Source of the DNA: Chitinophaga pinensis
GTDB taxonomy: Bacteria > Bacteroidota > Bacteroidia > Chitinophagales > Chitinophagaceae
Direction: 5' to 3'
Assembly (NCBI GenBank): GCA_945866165.1
Contig: CAMBGO010000139.1
Span: 1-6,543, forward strand
Length of the DNA: 6,543 nt
Made by a program: the position numbers and the translations under genes. Numbering within the stretch: the stretch's first letter is position 1; the number at the start of each line of letters is the position of its first letter. The notes under the pieces were generated by a model that worked only from the letters and a program-made list of their open reading frames with translations, was not told the origin of the DNA and did not search any database. Shown piece after piece: positions 1-6,218 of the stretch.

Positions 1-780
1 ACCACTTCATTGGAAATGAACTACCAAAAAACAATGAAAGGGGGAAACAGCATCCTAGGATCGCTTTATTTTAAAAGAACAAATGACCTGATTACAAGGT
101 CACAAATAAAAGAGGAAAGCAGTATTCCAGGAAAGCAAGTCTTGATAAATACGTTTATAAATGCTAATAACAGCATGGCATATGGTGCTGAATTAACTTC
201 AAGGAATCCAATTGCTAAATGGCTAGAATTAACCACAAACTTGAATTTTTATAACTCAAGCATAACTTCATCCGAATTGAATGTATCTACAACCAATTCA
301 ATTTGGAGCTTTTTTGGAAAAATAAATTCAAACATAAAACTACCCTCAAACTTCAGCGTTCAACTTGCTTTTGATTACAGAAGTAAGTCCATATTACCAC
401 AAAGTGGCGGTGGTGGTGGACGTGGCGGTGGCGGCGGATGGGGCGGTGGCGGAGGCGGATGGGGAGGCTTTGTCCAAACTTCAGCTCAAGGGTATATCAA
501 TCCTAACTACGGACTTGAAATAGCCATTAAAAAAGATTTCCTCAAAGAAAAGAGAGGATCGCTTACGCTTAGTATGAATGATGTGTTGAAAACAAAAGTG
601 TACGGCTCTTTTTCTGAATCCGCCTATTTTACACAAACCAATTCAAGAAGAAGAGACTGGCAGGTGTTCAGATTGAATTTTAATTACCGTTTTGGAAAAA
701 TCGATGTATCTCTTTTCAAGAGAAAAAATACGAAAAGTGGAATGGATGGCATGCAGGAAGGAATGCAAATGCAACAATGA
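1..780 (+). CDS. TonB-dependent-receptor-like outer membrane beta-barrel protein, C-terminal part (5' end outside window)
   Basis: The reading frame is open from the first base and ends at TGA 778-780, so this is the 3' part of a larger gene. The protein shows alternating aromatic/polar beta-strands (for example LELTTNLNFYNSSI, FSVQLAFDYRSKS, GSLTLSMNDVLKTKVYG) and closes with FRLNFNYRFGK followed by SLFKRKNTK. This is the usual ending of the Bacteroidota outer-membrane beta-barrel family related to TonB-dependent receptors (OMP_b-brl_3 type). By family knowledge such proteins sit in the outer membrane, and many have an N-terminal carboxypeptidase-like/plug region, which would lie outside the window. 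The substrate cannot be inferred. Two oddities are a Gly/Trp-rich insert (nt 406-468) between two barrel strands and a Met-rich tail at the extreme C-terminus (MDGMQEGMQMQQ). An intrinsic terminator follows directly. The family call is secure; whether it is a true TonB-dependent transporter is not proven by this fragment. Confidence 0.85.
   Translation, partial: TTSLEMNYQKTMKGGNSILGSLYFKRTNDLITRSQIKEESSIPGKQVLINTFINANNSMAYGAELTSRNPIAKWLELTTNLNFYNSSITSSELNVSTTNSIWSFFGKINSNIKLPSNFSVQLAFDYRSKSILPQSGGGGGRGGGGGWGGGGGGWGGFVQTSAQGYINPNYGLEIAIKKDFLKEKRGSLTLSMNDVLKTKVYGSFSESAYFTQTNSRRRDWQVFRLNFNYRFGKIDVSLFKRKNTKSGMDGMQEGMQMQQ
406..468 (+). repeat. Glycine/tryptophan-rich low-complexity tract inside the barrel gene
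   Basis: These 63 bases encode 21 residues: 18 Gly, two Trp and one Arg. They are strikingly GC-rich compared with the AT-rich surroundings. The DNA contains an imperfect tandem repeat: an 18-base unit at 424-441 (GGCGGTGGCGGCGGATGG) and a 21-base version at 442-462 that differs by one extra Gly codon. Each unit encodes a run of Gly ending in Trp. Both are multiples of three, so unit gain or loss would keep the frame. By its place between the FDYRSKS strand and the strand beginning NPNYGLEIAIKK, it probably forms a long surface loop; that placement is an inference. Confidence 0.8.
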
Positions 781-786
781 TAATAG

Positions 787-812
787 GCCGCTTTTCGAAG
801 CGGCTTTTTTTT
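787..812 (+). terminator. Rho-independent terminator after the beta-barrel gene
   Basis: A perfect 7-bp stem, GCCGCTT (787-793) with AAGCGGC (798-804), encloses a TTCG tetraloop and is followed at once by eight T (805-812). It begins 6 bases after the stop of the barrel gene, so it is well placed to end that transcript. The T-tract overlaps the stop codon of the convergent pcm gene (TTA at 811-813 on the + strand). Read on the - strand the hairpin lacks a good T-tract, so it is chiefly a + strand terminator. Confidence 0.88.
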
Positions 813-1467
813 ATTCTTTTTTCCCACCCAACATGGGAACAAATGAAAACTCACTAAAACGTTCTTCAATTAAGTCACCATTTATATCTTTGGTAATACG
901 AAGCATACGTTGATTTTCACCTTCGTTTAATGGTATTACCATTATTCCTCCTGGTTTCAATTGGTCAATCAGTTTTTGGGGTATAAATGGAGCTGCAGCT
1001 GTGATTAGAACCTTGTCAAAAGGCGCGTATGTTGGCAACCCTTCAAAACCATCTCCATAAAAAGTTTTGATCAATAAAGAAGAAGTGAGCAATTTGAAAT
1101 TTTTATTTCCCTCGAAAAGCTTTTTTTGTCTTTCTATGGTAAATACTTTTGCCTTTAATTCTGCCAAGATACACGCCTGATAAGCACTTCCTGTTCCAAC
1201 CTCAAGTATTTTATCAAACGGTTTTATTCCAAGTAATTGGGTTTGGAATGCAACAGTATATGGATGTGAAATTGTTTGATCTTCACCAATTAAGAAGGCT
1301 TTTTCTTCGTAAGCATGTTTTTCAAAAGCAGAGTCAAGAAAAAAATGTCTTGGAACATTCATCATTGCACCTAAAACTGCTTCCTCAGAAATTCCCATTT
1401 CCCTAATGGAATCTACCATTTTTTTACGCATCCCCTTGTGTAAATATGTATCTTCTGTAGCCCTCAT
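811..1467 (-). CDS. pcm: Protein-L-isoaspartate O-methyltransferase
   Basis: This enzyme transfers a methyl group from S-adenosylmethionine to isoaspartyl residues in aged proteins and so starts their repair in the cytoplasm. The 218-residue product has the family's usual length and order of motifs: an N-terminal helical part with MNVPRHFF (about 36-43); the isoaspartate-binding QTISHPYTVAFQTQLL (64-79), containing the conserved Ser; SAM-binding motif I, ILEVGTGSAYQACILAEL (87-104); the acidic residue of IER (111-113); DKVLITAAAP (151-160); and LKPGGIMVIPL (170-180). Small departures from the common form are SHPY where SQPY is frequent, and GTGSAY where GTGSGY is frequent; neither obviously destroys function. 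The ATG at 1467 is the best start: no in-frame ATG lies just upstream, and the MRATEDTYLHKGMRKKMV opening fits Bacteroidota homologues. It lies 47 bp downstream of the mutase gene on the same strand, so it may be cotranscribed with it. Confidence 0.93.
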   Translation of the reverse strand: MRATEDTYLHKGMRKKMVDSIREMGISEEAVLGAMMNVPRHFFLDSAFEKHAYEEKAFLIGEDQTISHPYTVAFQTQLLGIKPFDKILEVGTGSAYQACILAELKAKVFTIERQKKLFEGNKNFKLLTSSLLIKTFYGDGFEGLPTYAPFDKVLITAAAPFIPQKLIDQLKPGGIMVIPLNEGENQRMLRITKDINGDLIEERFSEFSFVPMLGGKKE

Positions 1468-1514
1468 TGATGATTTGCTGTTATGAACTAACCTATTTAG
1501 AGAAATTATATATT

Positions 1515-3239
1515 CTAAATCGAAAGATCTTTTATAATACTATCAATTTTAGCTCCAAGATTTTGGTAAGCAGAATCAAAATCAAGTTCAGAATTTAATG
1601 TACCCTGTACACTAAAATAGAATTTAATTTTAGGCTCTGTACCGGAAGGTCTTGCACTGACCTTACTCCCATCTTCCAAAATAAATTGAAGCACATTGCT
1701 TTTGGGAAGATCAATATTATAGAGTTGACCTGTATTGATATCTTTTGCTTCGCTACTGTTATAGTCTAATAATGAAGTTACACTGACCCCACCTAATTTA
1801 AGAGGCGGTGTTTTTCTGAATCGCTCCATCATATCAGCTATTTGCTGCTGCCCATCTCTTCCCTTTTTTGTAATTGAAACTAAGTGTTCACGGAATAATC
1901 CGTATTCTTTGTACAAGGCCACCAGCTTAGAATACAAGGAGCGACCATGCTCTTTTTCATAAGCAGCCATCTCACAAAGAATTGCAACTGCACTTACAGC
2001 ATCTTTATCTCTTATCTGATCACCGATCATTAGACCATAAGATTCCTCACCACCGATGATATAGTTCTCAGTTCCCTCTTTTTCTTTTATCAATTCTGCA
2101 ATCCATTTAAAGCCTGTAAGAACATTATAACATGTTACATGATTTTTTGATGCGATAATGTCAATTAAATCAGTAGTAACAATCGTTTTAACAACCATGT
2201 CCTTAGGAGTTGCAATTCCTTTAGTTTTTCTGGCTTCGATTAGATAATTAAACGCCAATACAGCTGTTTGGTTTCCATTTAATAAAATCCATTTCCCTTA
2301 CGCATTCTTTACCCCAACACCTACCCTATCAGCATCAGGATCAGTTCCCAATAAAATATCTGCATCAATTGCTTCAGCTTTTTTCAAGCCAAGGCTCATT
2401 GCTTCACTTTCTTCAGGATTTGGATAAACAACCGTAGAAAAATTTCCATCGGGAATGATCTGTTCTTCAACTAGTGTAACATTACTAAAACCAAATGCGG
2501 CCAATACATCAGGAACTAATTTAATTCCAGATCCGTGAATTGGTGTATAAACAATCTTCAGATCATGCTGTTTTTTAATCATATCTGGATATACACTCAA
2601 ACCTTTTAGCATTGAGATATAAAGTTGATCTATTTCTTTTCCTATTAAATGGATATTAGATTCTCCGCCAGTCCATTTTACGTCATCGATTGAAGCAATT
2701 TGCTCCACTTCCGTAATTACATTTTCATCATGCGGTGGAACCAACTGTCCTCCGTCATTGAAATAAGCCTTATAGCCATTATATTCTTTTGGATTGTGTG
2801 AGGCAGTACAAACCACTCCGCCATGGCATTTAAGGTGCCTTATTGCGAATGACAACTCAGGAGTAGGTCGCAACTCTTCAAATAGAAAAACCTGGATTCC
2901 ATTGGCGGCCATCACATTGGCAGTAATTTCTGCGAAAAGCCTGCTGTTATTTCTGCAATCATGAGCAATCGCAACACGAACTTGTTCACCTTTAAAAGAT
3001 TTCAACAAATAATTTGCAAAACCCTGAGAAGCCATTCCGATAGTATACTGATTAACCCTGTTTGTTCCAACTCCCATTATTCCCCTGAGTCCACCAGTAC
3101 CAAATTCAAGTCCCTTATAAAAAGAATCAATTAGCTCATCCGGATTATTCTTTTGTAATTCAAGGATTATTGACTTTGTATGCTCATCATATTTACCTTT
3201 GAGCCATTCATCAATTTTAATTTGTATTTGCTGCTCCAT
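1515..3239 (-). pseudogene. Phosphoglucomutase/phosphomannomutase family (phospho-sugar mutase), interrupted by an in-frame stop
   Basis: Alpha-D-phosphohexomutases interconvert sugar 1- and 6-phosphates through a phosphoserine. Read through, the frame spans 575 codons (574 amino-acid positions plus a final TAG), the usual size for the large Bacteroidota members. All four active-site elements are present: the phosphoserine loop TASHNP (Ser147); the metal-binding loop DPDADR (300-305); the sugar-specificity loop GGEESYG (396-402); and the phosphate-binding loop RPSGTEPK (530-537). Codon 314, however, is TAA (2298-2300). The first piece (2298-3239, 313 aa) has the first two elements and the second piece (1515 to about 2258) has the last two, so neither alone should be a complete enzyme. 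There is no frameshift: the text after the stop, GKWILLNGNQTAVLAFNYLIEAR, continues the family pattern exactly. The only start codon close to the break is a TTG at 2258, and the first 13 residues after the stop would be lost if it were used. Possible explanations are a recent nonsense mutation, a sequencing or assembly error, or readthrough. PGM versus PMM specificity cannot be fixed from sequence. Confidence 0.9.
2298..2300 (-). other. Premature in-frame TAA within the phospho-sugar mutase gene
   Basis: On the - strand the codons read GTA-AAG-AAT-GCG-TAA-GGG-AAA-TGG, that is VKNA-stop-GKW, a few residues after the metal loop DPDADR and before LLNGNQT. This lies in a short hairpin turn that is variable in the family, where Lys, Glu, Gln, Asn or Asp would be unremarkable. 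AAA, GAA or CAA could each become TAA by one base change. TAA also ends other genes in the window (for example at 6214-6216), so an alternative genetic code is not suggested. Confidence 0.9.
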
Positions 3240-3256
3240 GTTACAACTTATTTTAA

Positions 3257-3286
3257 CAAAAATACCAAAGGAAAGGCTAAATGCAA
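3257..3286 (-). promoter_or_regulatory. Candidate Bacteroidota-type promoter for the phospho-sugar mutase gene
   Basis: On the - strand, TTG (3286-3284) is followed after 19 bases by TATTTTTG (3264-3257). This matches the Bacteroidota vegetative pattern of a TTG -33 element and a TAnnTTTG -7 element with about 19 bases between them. Transcription would begin roughly 10-15 bases before the ATG at 3239. The fit in sequence, spacing and position is good, but such short motifs arise by chance in AT-rich DNA. Confidence 0.5.
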
Positions 3287-3364
3287 GTAACTAAAAGATT
3301 TATATTAAAAACGTATATTATATAAATTTTGGACAAAAAACTAAATCATATAAATATCATTCGA

Positions 3365-4321
3365 ATGTCAACAAGGAAATTAATACTTCTTGTTGTGATT
3401 CTTTTTTCAATGAAAGTCAATGGAGTAACTCAGGATACCATGGCTGTTCAACATTTTAAAACACACACGGGTAGTGAAAAAAAATTGAACAATCGAAAAT
3501 GGATACTGGGTACAGTTCAAACTAGTTTATGGGCAGGCGCTCTTATATCCTTAGAAAAGGCATGGTATTCGGATTATGAAAAAAGTTCATTTCAAACATT
3601 TAATGATTGGAATGAATGGCAACAGATGGATAAGATTGGACATTTTTACTCGGCTTATCATATTAATGAGCAGACGACAAAACTATGGGAATGGGCAGGG
3701 ACTGAGAGAAAAAAATCAATCCTCATAGGTGGTATAAGCAGTTTGGTATTTTTAAATACAATTGAACTACTCGATGCATATTCCGCAAAATGGGGTTTCA
3801 GTGGGTCTGATGTTGTGGCTAATTTTATGGGGACGGGTTTTTATATTGGGCAGGCTCTTGCATGGAAGGAGCAACGTATTAGATTAAAGTTTTCATACCA
3901 TCCTAAAAGCTATCGCGAATTAAATGACCGAGCCAATCAATTGTTTGGTAATGGAGCTATCGAAAGGGCATTGAAAGACTATAATGGGCAAACTTATTGG
4001 GCAAGTATAAATCTCAAGTCATTTTTCCCAAGTAGTAAGTTGCCCAATTGGTTATGTCTTTCCATTGGCTATGGGGCAGATAACATGTTAGGCGGTTTTA
4101 AAAATGAATGGACAAGTTTATCAGGAACCACAATTAATAGATCAGATTTGCAAAGAAGTAGGAAATACCTATTATCGGCTGACCTTGATTTATCCAAATT
4201 AAAACCCAAGAGCAAGGTTGTAAAAACTATTTTTTCGCTTTTAAATACAATAAAAATTCCTGCACCAACTATTGTTTTTAATAACAAAAGCAAAGCAAGT
4301 ATAAGGTTTTTATACTTTTGA
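3365..4321 (+). CDS. DUF2279-type predicted periplasmic/outer-membrane protein
   Basis: The preferred start is ATG 3365, giving 318 residues. The open frame can be extended upstream to a TTG at 3329, but only from the ATG does the product begin with a signal peptide: MSTRKLILLVVILFSM, then a polar segment. The core matches the DUF2279 family as I know it from Bacteroidota: WQQMDKIGHFYSAY (about 85-98), a hydrophobic stretch with ILIGGISSLVFLNTIELLDAYS (119-140), then KWGFSGSDVVANFMGTGFYIGQ (142-163). Conserved Asp, His, Glu, Asp and Asn residues recur in and between hydrophobic stretches. After KFSYHPKSY the C-terminal half reads like amphipathic beta-strands (YWASINLKSFF, WLCLSIGYG, YLLSADLDL) and ends in IRFLYF, an aromatic C-terminus reminiscent of outer-membrane proteins. 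The molecular function is unknown. It is divergent from the mutase and ends 10 bp from the convergent phosphoribosyltransferase. Confidence 0.8.
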   Translation: MSTRKLILLVVILFSMKVNGVTQDTMAVQHFKTHTGSEKKLNNRKWILGTVQTSLWAGALISLEKAWYSDYEKSSFQTFNDWNEWQQMDKIGHFYSAYHINEQTTKLWEWAGTERKKSILIGGISSLVFLNTIELLDAYSAKWGFSGSDVVANFMGTGFYIGQALAWKEQRIRLKFSYHPKSYRELNDRANQLFGNGAIERALKDYNGQTYWASINLKSFFPSSKLPNWLCLSIGYGADNMLGGFKNEWTSLSGTTINRSDLQRSRKYLLSADLDLSKLKPKSKVVKTIFSLLNTIKIPAPTIVFNNKSKASIRFLYF

Positions 4322-4331
4322 AATAACTAAG

Positions 4332-4826
4332 TTATTCAACATAGGCACCTAAAATTCTCTCTTCTTCAACCTCTACTTGTATATGTTCATTTAAAGAGGT
4401 TGATAAGGATACGCCAACATAATCAACATGTACTGGAAATACTTTATAGCTTCTTTCCACAAGAGTAAGTGTTTGCATTTTATTTGGTTCATGCTCTAAA
4501 AAAGGAGTCATGGCATATAAAAGTGTTTTACCGCTGTTTACAACATCATCTATAATGATTAAAACATTCCCTTTTACCATCGAAGCGTTATTAACGACAC
4601 ATTCCATTGGATTCTTTTTGTTTAAATTGACATCAATCAGTGTAGCTTCAAAGGAAAAATCATCTTTTAAGAATTTCTTTATTTGGTGGGCAATTACAGT
4701 ACCATTGTCTCTTATACCTGCTAATATGATATGTTTTTGTCCCTTGTTATTTTCCATAATCTCGAAAGCCATACGCCTCATTTTCATCATGGCGGTTTCT
4801 TGAGACAATATATATTTCTTTTTCAT
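4332..4826 (-). CDS. PyrR-like phosphoribosyltransferase family protein
   Basis: This small type I phosphoribosyltransferase has 164 residues from ATG 4826. A TTG three codons upstream (4835) is possible but less likely. The diagnostic PRPP-binding loop is VLIIIDDVVNSGKT (about 88-101), with the paired Asp and the Gly-Lys-Thr end. Other typical parts are the first-strand loop ILAGIRDNGTVIAHQI (35-50), LIDVNLNKKNP (64-74), LTLVERSYKVFPVHVDYVG (121-139), and SLSTSLNEHIQVEV near the end, which resembles the hood/tail part of PyrR-like proteins. Family members bind PRPP and either transfer ribose-5-phosphate to a base or, like PyrR, act as nucleotide-sensing regulators. The substrate base is not evident: no pyrimidine genes are adjacent, so the symbol pyrR is not assigned. 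It is divergent from the redox operon across a 61-bp spacer holding a palindrome. Confidence 0.82.
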   Translation of the reverse strand: MKKKYILSQETAMMKMRRMAFEIMENNKGQKHIILAGIRDNGTVIAHQIKKFLKDDFSFEATLIDVNLNKKNPMECVVNNASMVKGNVLIIIDDVVNSGKTLLYAMTPFLEHEPNKMQTLTLVERSYKVFPVHVDYVGVSLSTSLNEHIQVEVEEERILGAYVE

Positions 4827-4849
4827 TGATTTCAATATGGTTTAGATTG

Positions 4850-4866
4850 AATTACATCATGTAATT
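4850..4866. promoter_or_regulatory. 17-bp perfect palindrome between divergent genes, candidate operator
   Basis: AATTACATCATGTAATT has 8-bp arms that are exact reverse complements around a single central C. It lies in the 61-bp gap between the phosphoribosyltransferase start (4826) and the start of the Fe-S membrane protein (4888), where the promoters of both genes must lie. Its right arm overlaps TAATTTAG (4862-4869), one base away from a TAnnTTTG -7 element for the rightward operon. The size and symmetry suit a dimeric regulator such as a winged-helix or Crp/Fnr-like protein. No regulator gene is in the window, so this remains a candidate. Confidence 0.4.
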
Positions 4867-4887
4867 TAGCAATTGTAAGTAAAGACA

Positions 4888-6216
4888 ATGGAAATTTTAC
4901 AACAAATTATCTTCTTAGCTATACTTGGTCTAGCTGTTTTTTTGTTTTCAAGAAAAGTCATGGGTATCAAGAGGAATATTTCACTTGGATACGATGAGAA
5001 GCTGTCTGATCAACCCTTGAGAAGATGGAAAAATGTTTTTTTATTGGCATTGGGGCAAAAGAAAATGTTTAAAAACCCATTGGTTGCAATCCTTCACCTA
5101 TTCATTTATCTTGGGTTTATCATCATCAATATTGAAATACTTGAAATAATATCAGATGGAATATTCGGCTCACACCGGCTTTTTCAACCGCTAATACCAA
5201 ATTTATACCCCTTTTTAATCAATATTTTTGAATTACTTGCCTTGTCGGTTATCGTTGTATGTATAATTTTTCTTGCTCGAAGAAATCTGGTACATGTTAA
5301 AAGGCTTTGGTCAACCGACATAAAAGGATGGCCTTCAAAGGATGCTAATATCATTTTGATTGTAGAAGTAGTACTAATGATGTTATTCCTTACAATGAAT
5401 GCCTCTGATACCATGCTCCAGGAGTTGGGTGTAGGACATTATGCTGAACAGCGAACAGGGTTTTTTATCGTTTCTTCTCTTTTTATACCTGTATTAAAAG
5501 GATTAGATGCAAATAGCCTGGTTATTCTGGAACGAAGCTGTTGGTGGCTTCATATCATAGGAATATTCTCCTTCCTAAATTACCTGCCTTGGTCGAAACA
5601 CCTGCATATAATTTTGGCTTTCCCTAATGCTTTTTTTGCTAGGCTAACACCACCTGGTAAGATGCAGAACATGGTTGCAGTGCAAAATGAAGTGATTTAT
5701 GCGTTTCAACCGGAACTTGCTCCAACAACACCTCAAGAGGGGCCACAACAAAAATTTGGCGCAAAAGACATACAAGATCTAAGTTGGAAAAATATTTTAG
5801 ATGCATATAGTTGTACTGAATGTGGCAGATGCAGTGATGAATGTCCTGCTACTCAAACAGGGAAACTATTGTCACCAAGAAAAATAATGATGCAAACAAG
5901 GGACAGGGCTGAGGAGATTGGCAGGAACATAGATAAAAATGGAACATTCATAGAAGATAACAAATCCCTTCTCAATGATTATATTTCAGAAGAAGAACTC
6001 AGGGCTTGTACATCTTGTAATGCCTGTGTTGAAGCCTGTCCTGTAAGCATCAACCCGCTGGATATCATCCTCCAAATGAGAAGGTATCTTGTAATGGAAA
6101 AAAGCATCGCACCCCAAGAATGGACAATGATGTTTGGAAATATTGAAAACAATTTCGCCCCCTGGAAATTCTCCCCAGACCAACGTGCCGATTGGGCCAA
6201 AAATGATAAAAATTAA
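4888..6216 (+). CDS. Membrane-bound (Fe-S) protein: cytochrome-b-like domain fused to a dicluster ferredoxin domain (heterodisulfide reductase-like)
   Basis: The 442-residue product appears to be a membrane electron-transfer subunit. The N-terminal half has about six hydrophobic segments (roughly 4-21, 64-86, 104-130, 153-171, 191-204, 217-232). His residues sit in or near them, such as H70, H222, H238 and H240, and could bind heme b as in NarI/HdrE-type proteins; the heme is inferred. The C-terminal half has two 4Fe-4S motifs: CTECGRCSDECP (C309, C312, C315, C319) and CTSCNACVEACP (C374, C377, C380, C384), arranged as in HdrC, GlpC and succinate dehydrogenase-like dicluster domains. The next gene, 2 bp downstream, is a CCG-domain protein, so the two probably form one complex comparable to HdrDE, passing electrons between the quinone pool and an unknown cytoplasmic partner. 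The ATG at 4888 directly precedes the first membrane segment. True substrate unknown; it is unlikely to be a methanogen heterodisulfide. Confidence 0.85.
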   Translation: MEILQQIIFLAILGLAVFLFSRKVMGIKRNISLGYDEKLSDQPLRRWKNVFLLALGQKKMFKNPLVAILHLFIYLGFIIINIEILEIISDGIFGSHRLFQPLIPNLYPFLINIFELLALSVIVVCIIFLARRNLVHVKRLWSTDIKGWPSKDANIILIVEVVLMMLFLTMNASDTMLQELGVGHYAEQRTGFFIVSSLFIPVLKGLDANSLVILERSCWWLHIIGIFSFLNYLPWSKHLHIILAFPNAFFARLTPPGKMQNMVAVQNEVIYAFQPELAPTTPQEGPQQKFGAKDIQDLSWKNILDAYSCTECGRCSDECPATQTGKLLSPRKIMMQTRDRAEEIGRNIDKNGTFIEDNKSLLNDYISEEELRACTSCNACVEACPVSINPLDIILQMRRYLVMEKSIAPQEWTMMFGNIENNFAPWKFSPDQRADWAKNDKN

Positions 6217-6218
6217 AC

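Noticed and set aside
692..913. A + strand open frame overlapping the barrel 3' end, the terminator and pcm, and a - strand frame at 684-869.
   Set aside because: Both run through the intrinsic terminator and overlap well-supported genes in other frames; no recognisable protein features.
1468..1514. A separate promoter for pcm in the 47-bp gap after the mutase gene.
   Set aside because: No convincing TTG/TAnnTTTG pair was found; cotranscription with the mutase is simpler.
2259..2297. A genuine intergenic gap with two separate genes, the second starting at the TTG at 2258.
   Set aside because: The 39 bases translate in frame to conserved mutase sequence including LLNGNQT, and the two pieces together make one complete family member.
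3323..3331. TAAATTTTG as a possible -7 promoter element for the DUF2279 gene.
   Set aside because: The spacing within the motif is one base too long and no TTG element lies at the expected distance upstream.
3329..3364. Upstream extension of the DUF2279 gene to a TTG start.
   Set aside because: It would place a polar segment before the signal peptide and the region is extremely AT-rich; ATG 3365 gives a clean secretion signal.
4318..4339. AT-rich hairpin between the convergent stops (AATAAC-TAA-GTTATT with a bulged extension TTG/CAA).
   Set aside because: The stem is weak and no T-tract follows on either strand, so a terminator call is not supported.
5184..5414. Open frames on the - strand within the membrane Fe-S gene (also 5979-6259) and a + strand frame at 4510-4803.
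   Set aside because: They are antisense shadows of well-supported coding regions with no independent features.
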